10,021 bases of DNA, from contig JAYZDP010000051.1 of NCBI GenBank assembly GCA_036337765.1, positions 1-10,021 of the forward strand, written 5' to 3'. The notes under the pieces are model-generated. The model was not told the origin of the DNA and did not search any database. It saw nothing but the letters and a program-made list of their open reading frames with translations. Shown here piece after piece: positions 1 through 6,697 of the stretch; within the stretch, counting starts at the first letter, position 1; every line of letters begins with the position of its first letter. Position numbers and translations under genes: made by a program. This DNA comes from JAYZDP01 sp036337765 (GTDB lineage: Bacteria; Acidobacteriota; Thermoanaerobaculia; Multivoradales; Multivoraceae).

Positions 1-1
1 C

Positions 2-703
2 GTCGTCAAGGACGTACAGTCAGGGGCCATCCTCTACGACCAGAAAATCGACTCGCAGCCGGCATTGATGGCCGCAGATCTCGCCATCGTTCCCTCATAC
101 GGTGGCAGCGCAGCTCCCGAGATCGTTTGGCTAGTCACGGATCCCCCTACGGGTCGAGGAAACATGTTCGTTCAAGACGCGTCGTCAGGTGTCAACTTGG
201 ATTCTTGGCCACTGCCCGAAGGGTTCCTACCTCAGCGTATGACTGTTGTCCGGAGCTTCGGATCGTCGGGCGCGAGCGAAGTCGCCATTTTGGGGCTAAA
301 GATGTCCAACGGGAATCCGCAGGTTCTAGTCATGGACCCCAACACGGGAGTCCTTCTGATGAGTCGGACATTCCCGGATAAATTCCACGCTCGTAGCTTT
401 GAGACCGTCACCGACTTTGCCGGCACTCCGGCCGATGAACTCGCCATTCTCGGTAGGAGGTCGGCGAACCTTCGGACAAGGCTTCTGGTAGTCGATGCCT
501 CGTCAGGTCAGGCACTCACAACCACGACCGTTCCTCAGTTGAGGGAGAACCCGCACGACCTCGCGGTGGTTCCTGACTTCGTTGGAAGCCTCGCAGAGGA
601 AATCCTCCTGCTCACCACGGCCGTGACAGACGGCAACATTCGCATCTACGTCAAGGATGCGAGAGGTCAGAGTTTGGGCTCCTTCGTAGTTGGAGAGGGT
701 TGA
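2..703 (+). CDS. Repeat protein, probable beta-propeller, C-terminal part (5' end outside window)
   Basis: The reading frame is open from base 2 to the TGA at 701-703, giving 233 residues, and it continues past the left edge. An in-frame TTG at 65 or ATG at 68 exists, but the homologous sequence upstream argues against an internal start. The protein is built from units of about 53-55 residues. Each unit has a hydrophobic strand followed by aromatic-GGS/GT, then an acidic-hydrophobic strand (EIVWLV, EVAILG, ELAILG, EILLLT), a strand ending in D (FVQDASSG, LVMDPNTG, LVVDASSG, YVKDARG), and a short P-rich link. Roughly four units plus the end of a fifth are visible. This pattern fits beta-propeller blades of the FG-GAP/VCBS or WD-like kind, but no canonical FG-GAP motif is present. 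It has no C-terminal anchor. Leucine CTA and other AT-ending codons are commoner than in the central genes. The function is unknown; an extracellular binding protein is plausible. Confidence 0.8.
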   Translation, partial: VVKDVQSGAILYDQKIDSQPALMAADLAIVPSYGGSAAPEIVWLVTDPPTGRGNMFVQDASSGVNLDSWPLPEGFLPQRMTVVRSFGSSGASEVAILGLKMSNGNPQVLVMDPNTGVLLMSRTFPDKFHARSFETVTDFAGTPADELAILGRRSANLRTRLLVVDASSGQALTTTTVPQLRENPHDLAVVPDFVGSLAEEILLLTTAVTDGNIRIYVKDARGQSLGSFVVGEG

Positions 704-1369
704 GGGGCTGGGTCGATCAGCACGGCTTTTCTCCCGTCTCCGCGCCGCGAAGTTGAACAGTCCCGTTGCCTTCACGCACCCAGAAGTCGGTCGCTCTGAG
801 CCGGGTTCGATCAGTGTCTAGTCCCCTGCGCTTCGGTGAGATCAAGCGGGCCGTCGATGGAGCGCTCGGACGTGAACTCGCAGATGGCTGGGCAAAGTCG
901 CCTACACTGGGCGAGGAAGATGCCCTTGTCGGGACCGCGCCTCCCTGATCCGGGTGGAATGCTGTTGTGTCCGCCCCTAGGCACCTACCACCGTTGCTCC
1001 TCTCGGCAGGGCCGCCATTTTCTTTGATGCACGCATATACAAAAGACCCAGGGAGGGTCCCCTCATCGCAGTCGGCTGAAGTTGCAACCCGCCCCTGGGG
1101 TGCGCGACAAGATGGCCAAGAAGGTCAAGAGGAAGTAGCGGGCGGTGACCCTAGTGCGGAAGCCGCTCAGCAAGGCGGCTGGTGCGGACGTTGACTCGCC
1201 CCACGCCGTCACCCGCTCGAGCAGCGCATATCTCGGTCTTCCCGACCGTCCTACCACTCCAGATTCCTGTGATGCGGGCCTGCGCAAACTTCGTCTTGTG
1301 CTAGCTTTCTCCAGTTCGCTATCCAAGAACCCTTCGAGAGAATCCCTGTTTTTGTTGGAGGAGCCGGTC
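704..1369. other. Gene-poor stretch, 666 bases
   Basis: I see no convincing gene here. Short open frames exist at 766-948 and 836-1027 (+), and at 1377-1063 (-), but none has a good ribosome site, a recognisable domain or a sensible composition. The minus-strand frame starts inside the ribosome site of the next gene. Weak hairpins are visible at 1045-1059 (GACCC/GGGTC) and 1161-1180 (AGCCGC/GCGGCT), with no T-run. A 4-bp stem, GCTG/CAGC, lies just after the first gene near 707-722 and is followed by CTTTTCT. It could be a poor terminator. The segment probably contains the promoter of the secreted protein at 1370 plus degenerate sequence. Confidence 0.5.
1357..1363 (+). promoter_or_regulatory. 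Strong ribosome binding site (GGAGGAG)
   Basis: GGAGGAG lies six bases before the ATG at 1370. It is the clearest Shine-Dalgarno sequence in the window. It fixes the start of the secreted PKD-like protein at 1370, although the frame is open upstream to an in-frame GTG/ATG-like start near 1145. The signal peptide begins exactly at this ATG, which supports the choice. Confidence 0.85.
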
Positions 1370-1936
1370 ATGCTCAAGCGTCTCGCGATCGTGGTGTCCC
1401 TGGTTCTATTGGTCTCGGTGCCAGCCTTCGGCGGTCACTTTCACGGTCTCAGGATCACACCGACCGGGTTCGAGTCCGCGACGGGCCAGCTTGACGTAGA
1501 CATTACGGTGTGGTTTGACCACACCGCCGAGTACGGAGCGACAGTCGGCACTATGTCCTATGTCAATTGGGGTGATGGTGAAGTGGTCACATACTCGGAG
1601 AACACCTATCCTGTCTATTACGCCAACGAAACCGTCTCTGCAGGAGAGTGGTCGGGTGGAGTTCAGCTCTCCGTATACCGTGGCTCCTTCTCCCATACCT
1701 ATGAAACGCCAGAGGTCTACACCATCAAGGCGGTCGGCCATGGCGGGAACACGGGGGAGCTCTACGCCGGGTACATGACGACTGTCGAAGGCGATGAAGG
1801 GTATCCGGCCGCCACGGTCGTGGTCGACACCTCCTCTTCGAATGTACCGACTCTGCCGCAGACCGGCGTGATCGTTCTGGCCCTGGGGCTCGCGGGCCTC
1901 GGCGCGATCCTGTTGCGCAGGACCGCCACCAGCTAG
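1370..1936 (+). CDS. Secreted PKD-like protein with C-terminal VPTLPQTG sorting signal
   Basis: This is a 188-residue exported protein. Residues 1-21 are a typical signal peptide (MLKR, then a hydrophobic core ending VPAFG). The middle, about 40-155, looks like one PKD/Ig-like beta-sandwich: a strand VDITVWF, the hallmark WGDG at 67-70, and FSHTYETPEVYTI at 107-119, which matches the PKD closing strand (HTY, Y-x-V/I). The C-terminus is tripartite: VPTLPQTG at 159-166, a hydrophobic helix at about 167-182, then RR at 183-184 and a short tail. VPTL plus helix plus arginines resembles the IPTL-CTERM signals handled by exosortase H-type enzymes. The same residues also spell LPQTG, a sortase-type LPXTG motif. 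The likely fate is export, followed by processing or anchoring at the envelope. The gene stands alone behind a strong ribosome site. Its ligand or role is unknown. Confidence 0.85.
   Translation: MLKRLAIVVSLVLLVSVPAFGGHFHGLRITPTGFESATGQLDVDITVWFDHTAEYGATVGTMSYVNWGDGEVVTYSENTYPVYYANETVSAGEWSGGVQLSVYRGSFSHTYETPEVYTIKAVGHGGNTGELYAGYMTTVEGDEGYPAATVVVDTSSSNVPTLPQTGVIVLALGLAGLGAILLRRTATS
1844..1936 (+). other. C-terminal sorting signal: VPTLPQTG, helix, RR (coding)
   Basis: This segment encodes the last 30 residues of the PKD-like protein. It holds VPTLPQTG, sixteen hydrophobic residues rich in L, G, A and V, and then RRTATS. The layout (motif, transmembrane helix, basic tail at the extreme C-terminus) is the shared plan of PEP-CTERM/IPTL-CTERM and LPXTG signals. 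The usual IPTL-CTERM consensus has a W around the eighth position (IPTLxxWG); here T takes that place and creates LPXTG. A near-identical signal is encoded on the other strand at 9877-9776. Confidence 0.75.
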
Positions 1937-2040
1937 GCCTACAGCCTCTCTGGGCCGCACCACGGTGGTTGCCCGGCGAGATTCACGTCACGCGCCGACG
2001 CGGTAGCCGCGGGGTATCGTCCTGGTGGGCTCTGTAAGCC

Positions 2041-2364
2041 ATGAAGAAGTGTCCCTACTGCGCCGAGGAGATCCAAGACGAGGCGATCAAGTGTCGCTTC
2101 TGTGGGGAGGTGCTCGACAAGGCAGCCAAGAAGAGGGCCGACTATCACTGGGGAGTCGGCCGGCTGGGCTGTGCTGCGCTTGTGATCCTCTTGCCGGTCT
2201 TCTTGATGACTCTCGGAGATGACGACGGACCGTCTCCTTCTCGGGGAGGCGACTCAGCCAGGACGGGGGCGCCGATGCGGTCGCAAGACCCTGTGGACGT
2301 GACGGTCGAGGACGTGCGCCGCGTGCCTCTATTGGGCGAGGCGCCGGTTCCCCAGAATGGCTGA
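2041..2364 (+). CDS. Zinc-ribbon single-pass membrane protein
   Basis: This is a 107-residue protein that opens with a zinc ribbon: C4-x2-C7-x10-C18-x2-C21 (CPYCAEEI ... CRFCGE). Such N-terminal ribbons are common in small bacterial membrane proteins of unknown function. A basic stretch (about 27-33) precedes one hydrophobic helix at about 41-59. An acidic, Ser/Pro/Gly-rich low-complexity tail follows. The ribbon is presumably cytoplasmic and the tail periplasmic. The ATG is chosen because the ribbon begins there; the upstream GGTGGG is a weak and distant ribosome site. A hairpin with five perfect base pairs (CGCGG-TAG-CCGCG, 1999-2011) sits in the leader, without a T-run. The gene overlaps the next one by 8 nt, so it is the first gene of the unit 2041-4546. 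Confidence 0.75.
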   Translation: MKKCPYCAEEIQDEAIKCRFCGEVLDKAAKKRADYHWGVGRLGCAALVILLPVFLMTLGDDDGPSPSRGGDSARTGAPMRSQDPVDVTVEDVRRVPLLGEAPVPQNG

Positions 2365-3184
2365 GCCTCTCGTTCGGGCGGCATCGGCTGCCGCCACGCT
2401 CGACAAGGAGGAGCGCTACCGCGACTTCTGGGCGGACGTCGGCGACGGTTTCCCCGATCTCGGCGCCGCGGTGTCGACGGACCTTTATCTGCGTGACGAG
2501 CAGGCTCTTTTCGAGGAGTACTTGCCGGATGTCGAAGGGAAACGTGTTTTCAAGACCGACCTTTGGGACGAAGCGCGCAACACCCGCATCCTGCGTTGGG
2601 TCGCCGAGCAGGGGGCCGATACCTTCGGCATCGACATCTCACCACCGGTCGCGATCCGTGCACGCCAGCAGTTCAGGCAGCGCGACCTGCGGCTGGGCTC
2701 GGTGGTCTCTGACGTGCGTTGGATTCCCTGTCGGGACGCGGCCTTCGACGCGCTGTACTCGATGGGGACCGTCGAGCACTTCGACGAGACAGCGGAGGCC
2801 CTGGCCGAGATCCATCGCGTCCTAAAGCCTGGGGGGCGGGCCATCATCGGTGTGCCCAACCGCTGGGACCCGTTTCTTCGCCCGCTTCTCGTAGCCCTTC
2901 TGTACTTCGTCGGCCTCTACCACTACGGCTTCGAGAAGTGCTACTCGAGGCGAGAACTCCGGGAGATGCTCGAAAACGTCGGCTTCCGAGTCGTCGGCGA
3001 GAGCGGAATCCTCTTCATTCCCGGATGGCTACGGATGCTCGATCTCGCCTGCCACGCATGGGCACCGCGCCTGACTGCACTCACCGGGCCCGCGGTGCGT
3101 TTCTTCGCCTGGATCAGTGGGCGGTATCCTGGCCTTCGGAAGCATGGTTATCTCTTGGCGACGGTAGTGGAAAAGGCGCCTTGA
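2357..3184 (+). CDS. Class I SAM-dependent methyltransferase, divergent motif I
   Basis: This is a 275-residue protein with a UbiE/Methyltransf_11-like core. Visible elements, in order: a strand and acidic motif GIDIS at 91-95 (the residue that normally contacts the SAM ribose); DALYSMGTVEHF at 131-142, the conserved post-motif strand and loop; LAEIHRVLKPGGRAIIGVPN at 149-168, the classic motif III region; and the FEKCYSRRELREMLENVGF segment typical of the C-terminal core. The glycine-rich motif I (usually D-x-G-x-G) is replaced by VFKTDLWDEA at 64-73. This is not a truncation, because the fold continues normally. Hydrophobic patches at about 174-190 and 216-255 suggest membrane association, perhaps acting on a lipid or a lipid-linked sugar. 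The start ATG overlaps the zinc-ribbon stop by 8 nt, implying translational coupling. The substrate is unknown. Confidence 0.85.
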   Translation: MAEPLVRAASAAATLDKEERYRDFWADVGDGFPDLGAAVSTDLYLRDEQALFEEYLPDVEGKRVFKTDLWDEARNTRILRWVAEQGADTFGIDISPPVAIRARQQFRQRDLRLGSVVSDVRWIPCRDAAFDALYSMGTVEHFDETAEALAEIHRVLKPGGRAIIGVPNRWDPFLRPLLVALLYFVGLYHYGFEKCYSRRELREMLENVGFRVVGESGILFIPGWLRMLDLACHAWAPRLTALTGPAVRFFAWISGRYPGLRKHGYLLATVVEKAP

Positions 3185-3645
3185 CTCGATCGAGCCAGGC
3201 CGAAGGCTCGGCGGGAGGTTCCGGCGGCGCCCGGAAGTGGCAGCGCTGGCTGCCCTTTCTCGCTCCGGCGGTGCTCGTCGTCGTCGCCTTGAACCAGATC
3301 GTTCTCACGCACCGGACCGACCTCAGCCCTTGGAAGGGCGGTGGGTTCGGCATGTTCTCGGCGATTCGGGCTCACCAGACCCGCGCGTACCTCTTCACTC
3401 CGAACGGCGAGCGGCGAATGGCCCTGCGGAGACCGAGACGATTGCTCACGGCGCTGCGACACAACCCCAGCCGCGCCAACCTCGAGAGGGTAGCGTTAGT
3501 GCTGGAGAGGCGGGCACGAAGAAACGAGTTGGCGACGGGGCTCAGGGTCGAAGTGTGGAATACCTTACTGGCAGGGAGCCCCCCGACCCTCACCCTTACT
3601 CTGGCGCACACCTTGACCTATGAATTCCCCGATCGCGATCCTTAG
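3181..3645 (+). CDS. Small one-helix membrane protein with WKGGGFGMF motif
   Basis: This 154-residue protein starts at a TTG that overlaps the methyltransferase stop in TTGA, a 4-nt overlap typical of coupled translation. No ATG or GTG occurs in frame before the membrane helix, and AAAAGG lies a few bases upstream, so TTG 3181 is the best start. Order of parts: a Ser/Gly-rich cytoplasmic N-terminus with basic RKWQRW; a transmembrane helix at about 24-42; the motif DLSPWKGGGFGMFS at 47-60 just outside the membrane; and an Arg-rich soluble domain with beta character. My recollection is that W-K-G-G-G-F-G-M-F recurs in uncharacterised small proteins encoded next to HTTM-like membrane proteins, and the next gene here fits that pairing. 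It overlaps that gene by 26 nt. The function is unknown. Confidence 0.7.
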   Translation: MTRSSQAEGSAGGSGGARKWQRWLPFLAPAVLVVVALNQIVLTHRTDLSPWKGGGFGMFSAIRAHQTRAYLFTPNGERRMALRRPRRLLTALRHNPSRANLERVALVLERRARRNELATGLRVEVWNTLLAGSPPTLTLTLAHTLTYEFPDRDP

Positions 3646-4546
3646 CAGCTGGCTCCGGGAGCACTACCGTCAGTTCGCCGAGGTCTCGACGCTGGACCTC
3701 ATCGTGCGACTGACGATGATCTTTCTCTTGGTCAAGCCGATGAATCTCTGGTACCTCCAGGTGCCCGTCACCCTGCTGTGCATTCTGGGCCTTGCCAGTC
3801 CGCGTGCGGGTCGAAGCCCCGTGGTCTGGTTCCTGCTCGCCTACTTTCTGCTCGCCAGGGTCGTGATCTTCTGGGACGTGGTCGACAACCACATCTACCT
3901 GCTCGGCTACTGGGCTCTTGCGCTGGCCTGTGCGCTGGCTCTCGCTGAGAGCCGCACGGCGATCTCAGTGAGTGCACATCTGCTCCTGGGGCTCGCCTTC
4001 CTGTTTTCCGTGCTCTGGAAGGGTGTTTTGTCTCCGGACTTCGTCTCCGGCGAGTTCTTTCGCTACACCCTGCTCTCCGATCGGCGCTTCCACGACTTCG
4101 TGCTTCTGTTTGGAGCTCTCTCGCCGCAGGAGTACGCCTCGAACCAGGGCGAGCTGCGACAGCTTGCCAGGACCGGTGAGCCGATCACCCTGATCGAGTC
4201 CGCGAGGCTGGTGCTCCTGGCTCAGATCTCGACCTGGTGGACCCTTGTGCACGAGGCCTTCATCGCGGTGGCCTTTCTGGGCAAGCGCGTCGCGTGGCTG
4301 TCGAAGGTCCGGCACGCGGCTCTCGTGAGCTTCGCCTGGATCACCTACCCCTTCGCCACGGTCGTCGGGTTTGGCTGGCTATTGATGATCCTCGGTATCG
4401 CACAATGCGAGCCGGAGCTCAAGCGGACGAGGTTGCTCTACCTCGCGACCCTGTTGGTCATCTTCGTTCATCAGTTCGTGCCGTGGACGACGGCCTTGAC
4501 CGAGACTGTCACCGCCGGCTGGAGCCCGACGAACCCCCCGAGCTAA
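3620..4546 (+). CDS. Multi-pass integral membrane protein, possibly HTTM-like
   Basis: This 308-residue protein has about seven or eight hydrophobic helices (roughly 27-57, 67-86, 92-110, 118-136, 197-220, 234-262, 270-292). A soluble loop at about 137-195 contains RRFHDF and an acidic/Gln-rich stretch. Polar residues within the membrane region include WDVVDNHIYLLGYW at 85-98, WKGVLSPDF at 133-141 and HEAF at 211-214. The DxxDNHxYLL pattern and the W/K-rich loop recall the HTTM fold (related to vitamin K-dependent gamma-carboxylase). That assignment is tentative. The start ATG at 3620 has no ribosome site and lies 26 nt inside the previous gene, so translation probably depends on coupling. 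It is the last gene of the unit. Only 39 bases separate it from the convergent TPR gene, with no clear terminator. Confidence 0.75.
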   Translation: MNSPIAILSSWLREHYRQFAEVSTLDLIVRLTMIFLLVKPMNLWYLQVPVTLLCILGLASPRAGRSPVVWFLLAYFLLARVVIFWDVVDNHIYLLGYWALALACALALAESRTAISVSAHLLLGLAFLFSVLWKGVLSPDFVSGEFFRYTLLSDRRFHDFVLLFGALSPQEYASNQGELRQLARTGEPITLIESARLVLLAQISTWWTLVHEAFIAVAFLGKRVAWLSKVRHAALVSFAWITYPFATVVGFGWLLMILGIAQCEPELKRTRLLYLATLLVIFVHQFVPWTTALTETVTAGWSPTNPPS

Positions 4547-4585
4547 GGAGCGACTCGGTTCGACGGGCGGGATCCGCGTGGCTCA

Positions 4586-5506
4586 CTAGGGCATGCCGAG
4601 GCGTGCTCTGGCACGGCGATGCTCAGGCTCCGTTTCCAATACCTGGCGCCACCAGGTTCGTGCCTGCTCCTCATCGCTGAGGGCGCGGTGCGCCGTTCCG
4701 AGCTGGAAGAGTACCTCCGTGTCGTCGACTGTCGTGGCGTGCGCGGCCTCTAGGTGTTCGAGCGCGTCTTCGGGGCGTCGCATCCTCAGGAGCGTCGATC
4801 CCATCTCGAGCCGCACCTCAGGGTTCTCGGGCGCCGCGATCAGCGCAACCTGCAGGGTCGCGACGGCATCCCCCGGCATGCCAGCGCTCCGCGCCGCTCT
4901 GGCGATTCCTAGAAGCGAAGCCACATCGTCGCCTACGCTTTCACGCGCCTCCGCGAACCGCGCTCGTGCGATCTGGAAGTGATCGCCTCTCGCAGCCGCG
5001 ACCGCCTCGAGAACCAGCAGGTTCAGATCCGTCGATCCGAGTTCGCGGCCTCGCGCCAGGGCCTCTCTGGCTTCCTCTTCCCGACCCAGAAGCAAGAGGG
5101 TTCGGCCGAGCTCGCCATGGGTCCTCGGGAGAAGGCGCGCCAGCTTGCGCGCGGTCTCGAGCTCGCCTCGAGACCGCTCGAGCTCGCCCAGTTCCCTGGC
5201 GACGATCCCGAGCCCGAGGTGGGCGGGCAGGTTCCAGCGATCGGCCTCGATGGCCGCCTCGAAGTGACTTCGCGCCTCTCGCCATCTCTGGTCGGTTTGG
5301 GCTGCCTGGCCGAGTCGGATGTGGGCGTCGGTGAACGCGGGGTCCAGGCTCAGGGCGACGCGATCGGCGTGCACCGGGAATGGCTCGCGGCGCACCGACG
5401 GAAAGAAGTACAGGGCCAGGGCGAGTAGAGCCCCGCCGACGGCAAAGATCCAGAACTGGATGTTGGCGTAGGCAACGACGGTCCGTAGCCGGCCCAACCC
5501 CCTCAT
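4586..5506 (-). CDS. Membrane-anchored tetratricopeptide repeat (TPR) protein
   Basis: This is a 306-residue protein. Residues 1-14 are basic and are followed by one hydrophobic helix at about 15-35 (ending LALALYFF), a signal anchor that places the rest in the periplasm. From about 57 to the end there are TPR units of about 34 residues, recognisable by A-x-x-x-L/G-x-A at the first helix and by A...F/L/A...P at the second. Examples are DAHIRLGQAAQ (60-70), HFEAAIEAD (81-89), EVRLEMGSTLLRM (230-242), ALEHLEAA (248-255) and LFQLGTAHRAL (266-276). TPR arrays are protein-binding scaffolds and have no enzymatic residues. The ATG lies 28 nt after the stop of the upstream membrane gene, and no strong ribosome site is visible. 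Cotranscription with that gene, and the divergent sulfatase-like TPR protein, suggest they serve the same envelope process. Confidence 0.88.
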   Translation of the reverse strand: MRGLGRLRTVVAYANIQFWIFAVGGALLALALYFFPSVRREPFPVHADRVALSLDPAFTDAHIRLGQAAQTDQRWREARSHFEAAIEADRWNLPAHLGLGIVARELGELERSRGELETARKLARLLPRTHGELGRTLLLLGREEEAREALARGRELGSTDLNLLVLEAVAAARGDHFQIARARFAEARESVGDDVASLLGIARAARSAGMPGDAVATLQVALIAAPENPEVRLEMGSTLLRMRRPEDALEHLEAAHATTVDDTEVLFQLGTAHRALSDEEQARTWWRQVLETEPEHRRARARLGMP

Positions 5507-5534
5507 CGGTGGACACCGTCGCGGGCCGCCACGG

Positions 5535-6617
5535 CTACAGGCGAGACCGTACGCTCTTGCGCCGCACGCGCCATAGGAAGGAGTCGTAGTAGTAGTGGGT
5601 TAGCCCGGCGAGGACAGCCGGGTAGGTGTACTGCGGAGCCAGGTAGCCGCGACTCGGCAGCACCGAGGGATCGAGGACGACCATCACCGCAGCGTAGACG
5701 GCCAGTAGGCCCAGATACAGTGGCATGCCGCTCGGGGTCGCGATCCAACGAAACAGGCGAGTGGTCTCGCTGGCCTCGCTCTTCTTCACCCGGTTCTGGT
5801 TGTAGTGCTGCACGAGGACGACGTACTGAGTCGAGTGATAGATCTTCTCGTGGCACGACAGAAGCAGCAGACTCGACGTCGTATTCATCAGCAGATGGCC
5901 CCCGACCAGCGATGCGAAGTACGTCAGCTTGGGGACGTTGTAGCCCCCGCGCCGTCGGGCATCGTCGAAGATCGACCACGCGTACGCGGCGAAAATGGGC
6001 ACTGCGATTATGATCGCAAGCCCCCTGAGCGCATACACACTCTGGGGATCCGAGGCGGCAGAGACGCCGACGACCGAAAGGTGGTGGAACAGCTCCGACT
6101 GGAGGCCGGCGTTGAAGGTGAGCAGCACGAACGCACTGGCGAAGAGTGCCGCGAGGTCGATCTTCGGGAAGCGCGAGGGGGCGCCGCCGAACTTGGCATC
6201 GTAGAGCCTCAGGAAGCCGTAGTTCTGCATGATCGCGTGGTAGCGATCCCAGAAATAGACGATGAAGAGCACGATGAATGGCTGACCCCGGGTGAGATAG
6301 ACGAACAGAACCACCGCCGGTGGGAACAGGAGTACCTGCTTTTTGTGCTCACGGAGAACCTCTTTGTCGAGAAACACCCGGATCCAGGTCGGGCCGTGGT
6401 GGACGATGGTGAAGCCGATGTTGAGATAGGCGAAGAGCTGGATCGGCGCCATGAAGCGCGACAGTCCCAGAACAAGGACCGCGCTGTAGAGGGTGATGCC
6501 CGCGTAGACCGCCAGATCGTGCAGCGGGCTCACGAGCCATCCGCGGCGGGGGTCCCACGGAATCCCGGCTGGCGAGGGCGAGATCGGGCGACTGTCGAAG
6601 GTCCGTGATTCCGACAT
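5535..6617 (-). CDS. Histidine-rich multi-pass membrane protein, possible membrane metalloenzyme
   Basis: This 360-residue protein has about seven to eight hydrophobic helices. Histidines cluster next to membrane segments: HHGPTW (73-78), WDRYHAIMQNYG (123-134), FHH (177-179), H241, CHEKIYHSTQY (255-265), QHYNQNR (270-276) and THYYYDSFLWR (340-350). HxxxxH and HH pairs with an acidic residue nearby resemble iron-binding sites of membrane oxygenases such as fatty-acid desaturase/hydroxylase or Brp/Blh carotenoid oxygenase families. I cannot assign it to one of these; the possibility is inference. ATG 6617 is preferred because upstream residues are Arg-rich low-complexity sequence that overlaps the promoter region of the divergent gene. 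ATG 6671 is an alternative. No Shine-Dalgarno sequence precedes 6617. It is the first gene of a two-gene unit with the TPR protein at 5506. Confidence 0.8.
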   Translation of the reverse strand: MSESRTFDSRPISPSPAGIPWDPRRGWLVSPLHDLAVYAGITLYSAVLVLGLSRFMAPIQLFAYLNIGFTIVHHGPTWIRVFLDKEVLREHKKQVLLFPPAVVLFVYLTRGQPFIVLFIVYFWDRYHAIMQNYGFLRLYDAKFGGAPSRFPKIDLAALFASAFVLLTFNAGLQSELFHHLSVVGVSAASDPQSVYALRGLAIIIAVPIFAAYAWSIFDDARRRGGYNVPKLTYFASLVGGHLLMNTTSSLLLLSCHEKIYHSTQYVVLVQHYNQNRVKKSEASETTRLFRWIATPSGMPLYLGLLAVYAAVMVVLDPSVLPSRGYLAPQYTYPAVLAGLTHYYYDSFLWRVRRKSVRSRL

Positions 6618-6630
6618 GGGCGAGAGGGAG

Positions 6631-6659
6631 ATTGTAGCCCTGCGGCGCCGCTTCGCCAG
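6631..6659 (-). promoter_or_regulatory. Candidate promoter for the minus-strand unit
   Basis: On the minus strand TACAAT (6636-6631) matches five of six positions of a sigma-70 -10 box. A weak -35 (CTGGCG, 6659-6654) lies 17 nt upstream. Transcription would begin about six bases before the ATG at 6617, leaving almost no leader. This agrees with the absence of a Shine-Dalgarno sequence. The evidence is a motif match only. Confidence 0.35.
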
Positions 6660-6660
6660 A

Positions 6661-6689
6661 TTGGATCGCATCGGGAATGAGGCTAGGAT
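6661..6689 (+). promoter_or_regulatory. Candidate promoter for the sulfatase-like/TPR gene
   Basis: TTGGAT (6661-6666) and TAGGAT (6684-6689) are separated by 17 nt, the ideal sigma-70 spacing, with three and four of six consensus matches. Transcription would start at or next to the ATG at 6698, giving a leaderless message. AGGA within the same hexamer (6685-6688) is nine bases from that ATG and could instead be a ribosome site. In that case the true promoter lies further upstream, inside the divergent gene. Confidence 0.25.
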
Positions 6690-6697
6690 TGCGGGCC

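Noticed and set aside
802..815. GGGTTCGATC, resembling a tRNA T-loop.
   Set aside because: The flanks do not pair into a T-stem and no acceptor or anticodon arm can be drawn around it.
766..948. A 60-codon open frame containing LRFGEIKRAV, faintly like the winged-helix start of HxlR regulators.
   Set aside because: The rest of the frame does not follow the family, there is no ribosome site, and the resemblance covers only ten residues. It could be debris, but I cannot support it.
1112..1138. A tiny frame MAKKVKRK, ending in TAG, preceded in frame by KLQPAPGVRDK.
   Set aside because: It is too short and basic to judge, with no ribosome site. It may be a chance frame or a fragment of a lost gene.
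1999..2011. Hairpin CGCGG-TAG-CCGCG in the leader of the zinc-ribbon gene.
   Set aside because: The stem is perfect but only five pairs, with no T-run, and such stems are frequent by chance in GC-rich DNA.
4547..4585. Possible bidirectional terminator between the convergent genes (GCGG-GAT-CCGC).
   Set aside because: The stem has only four pairs with no T-run on either side.
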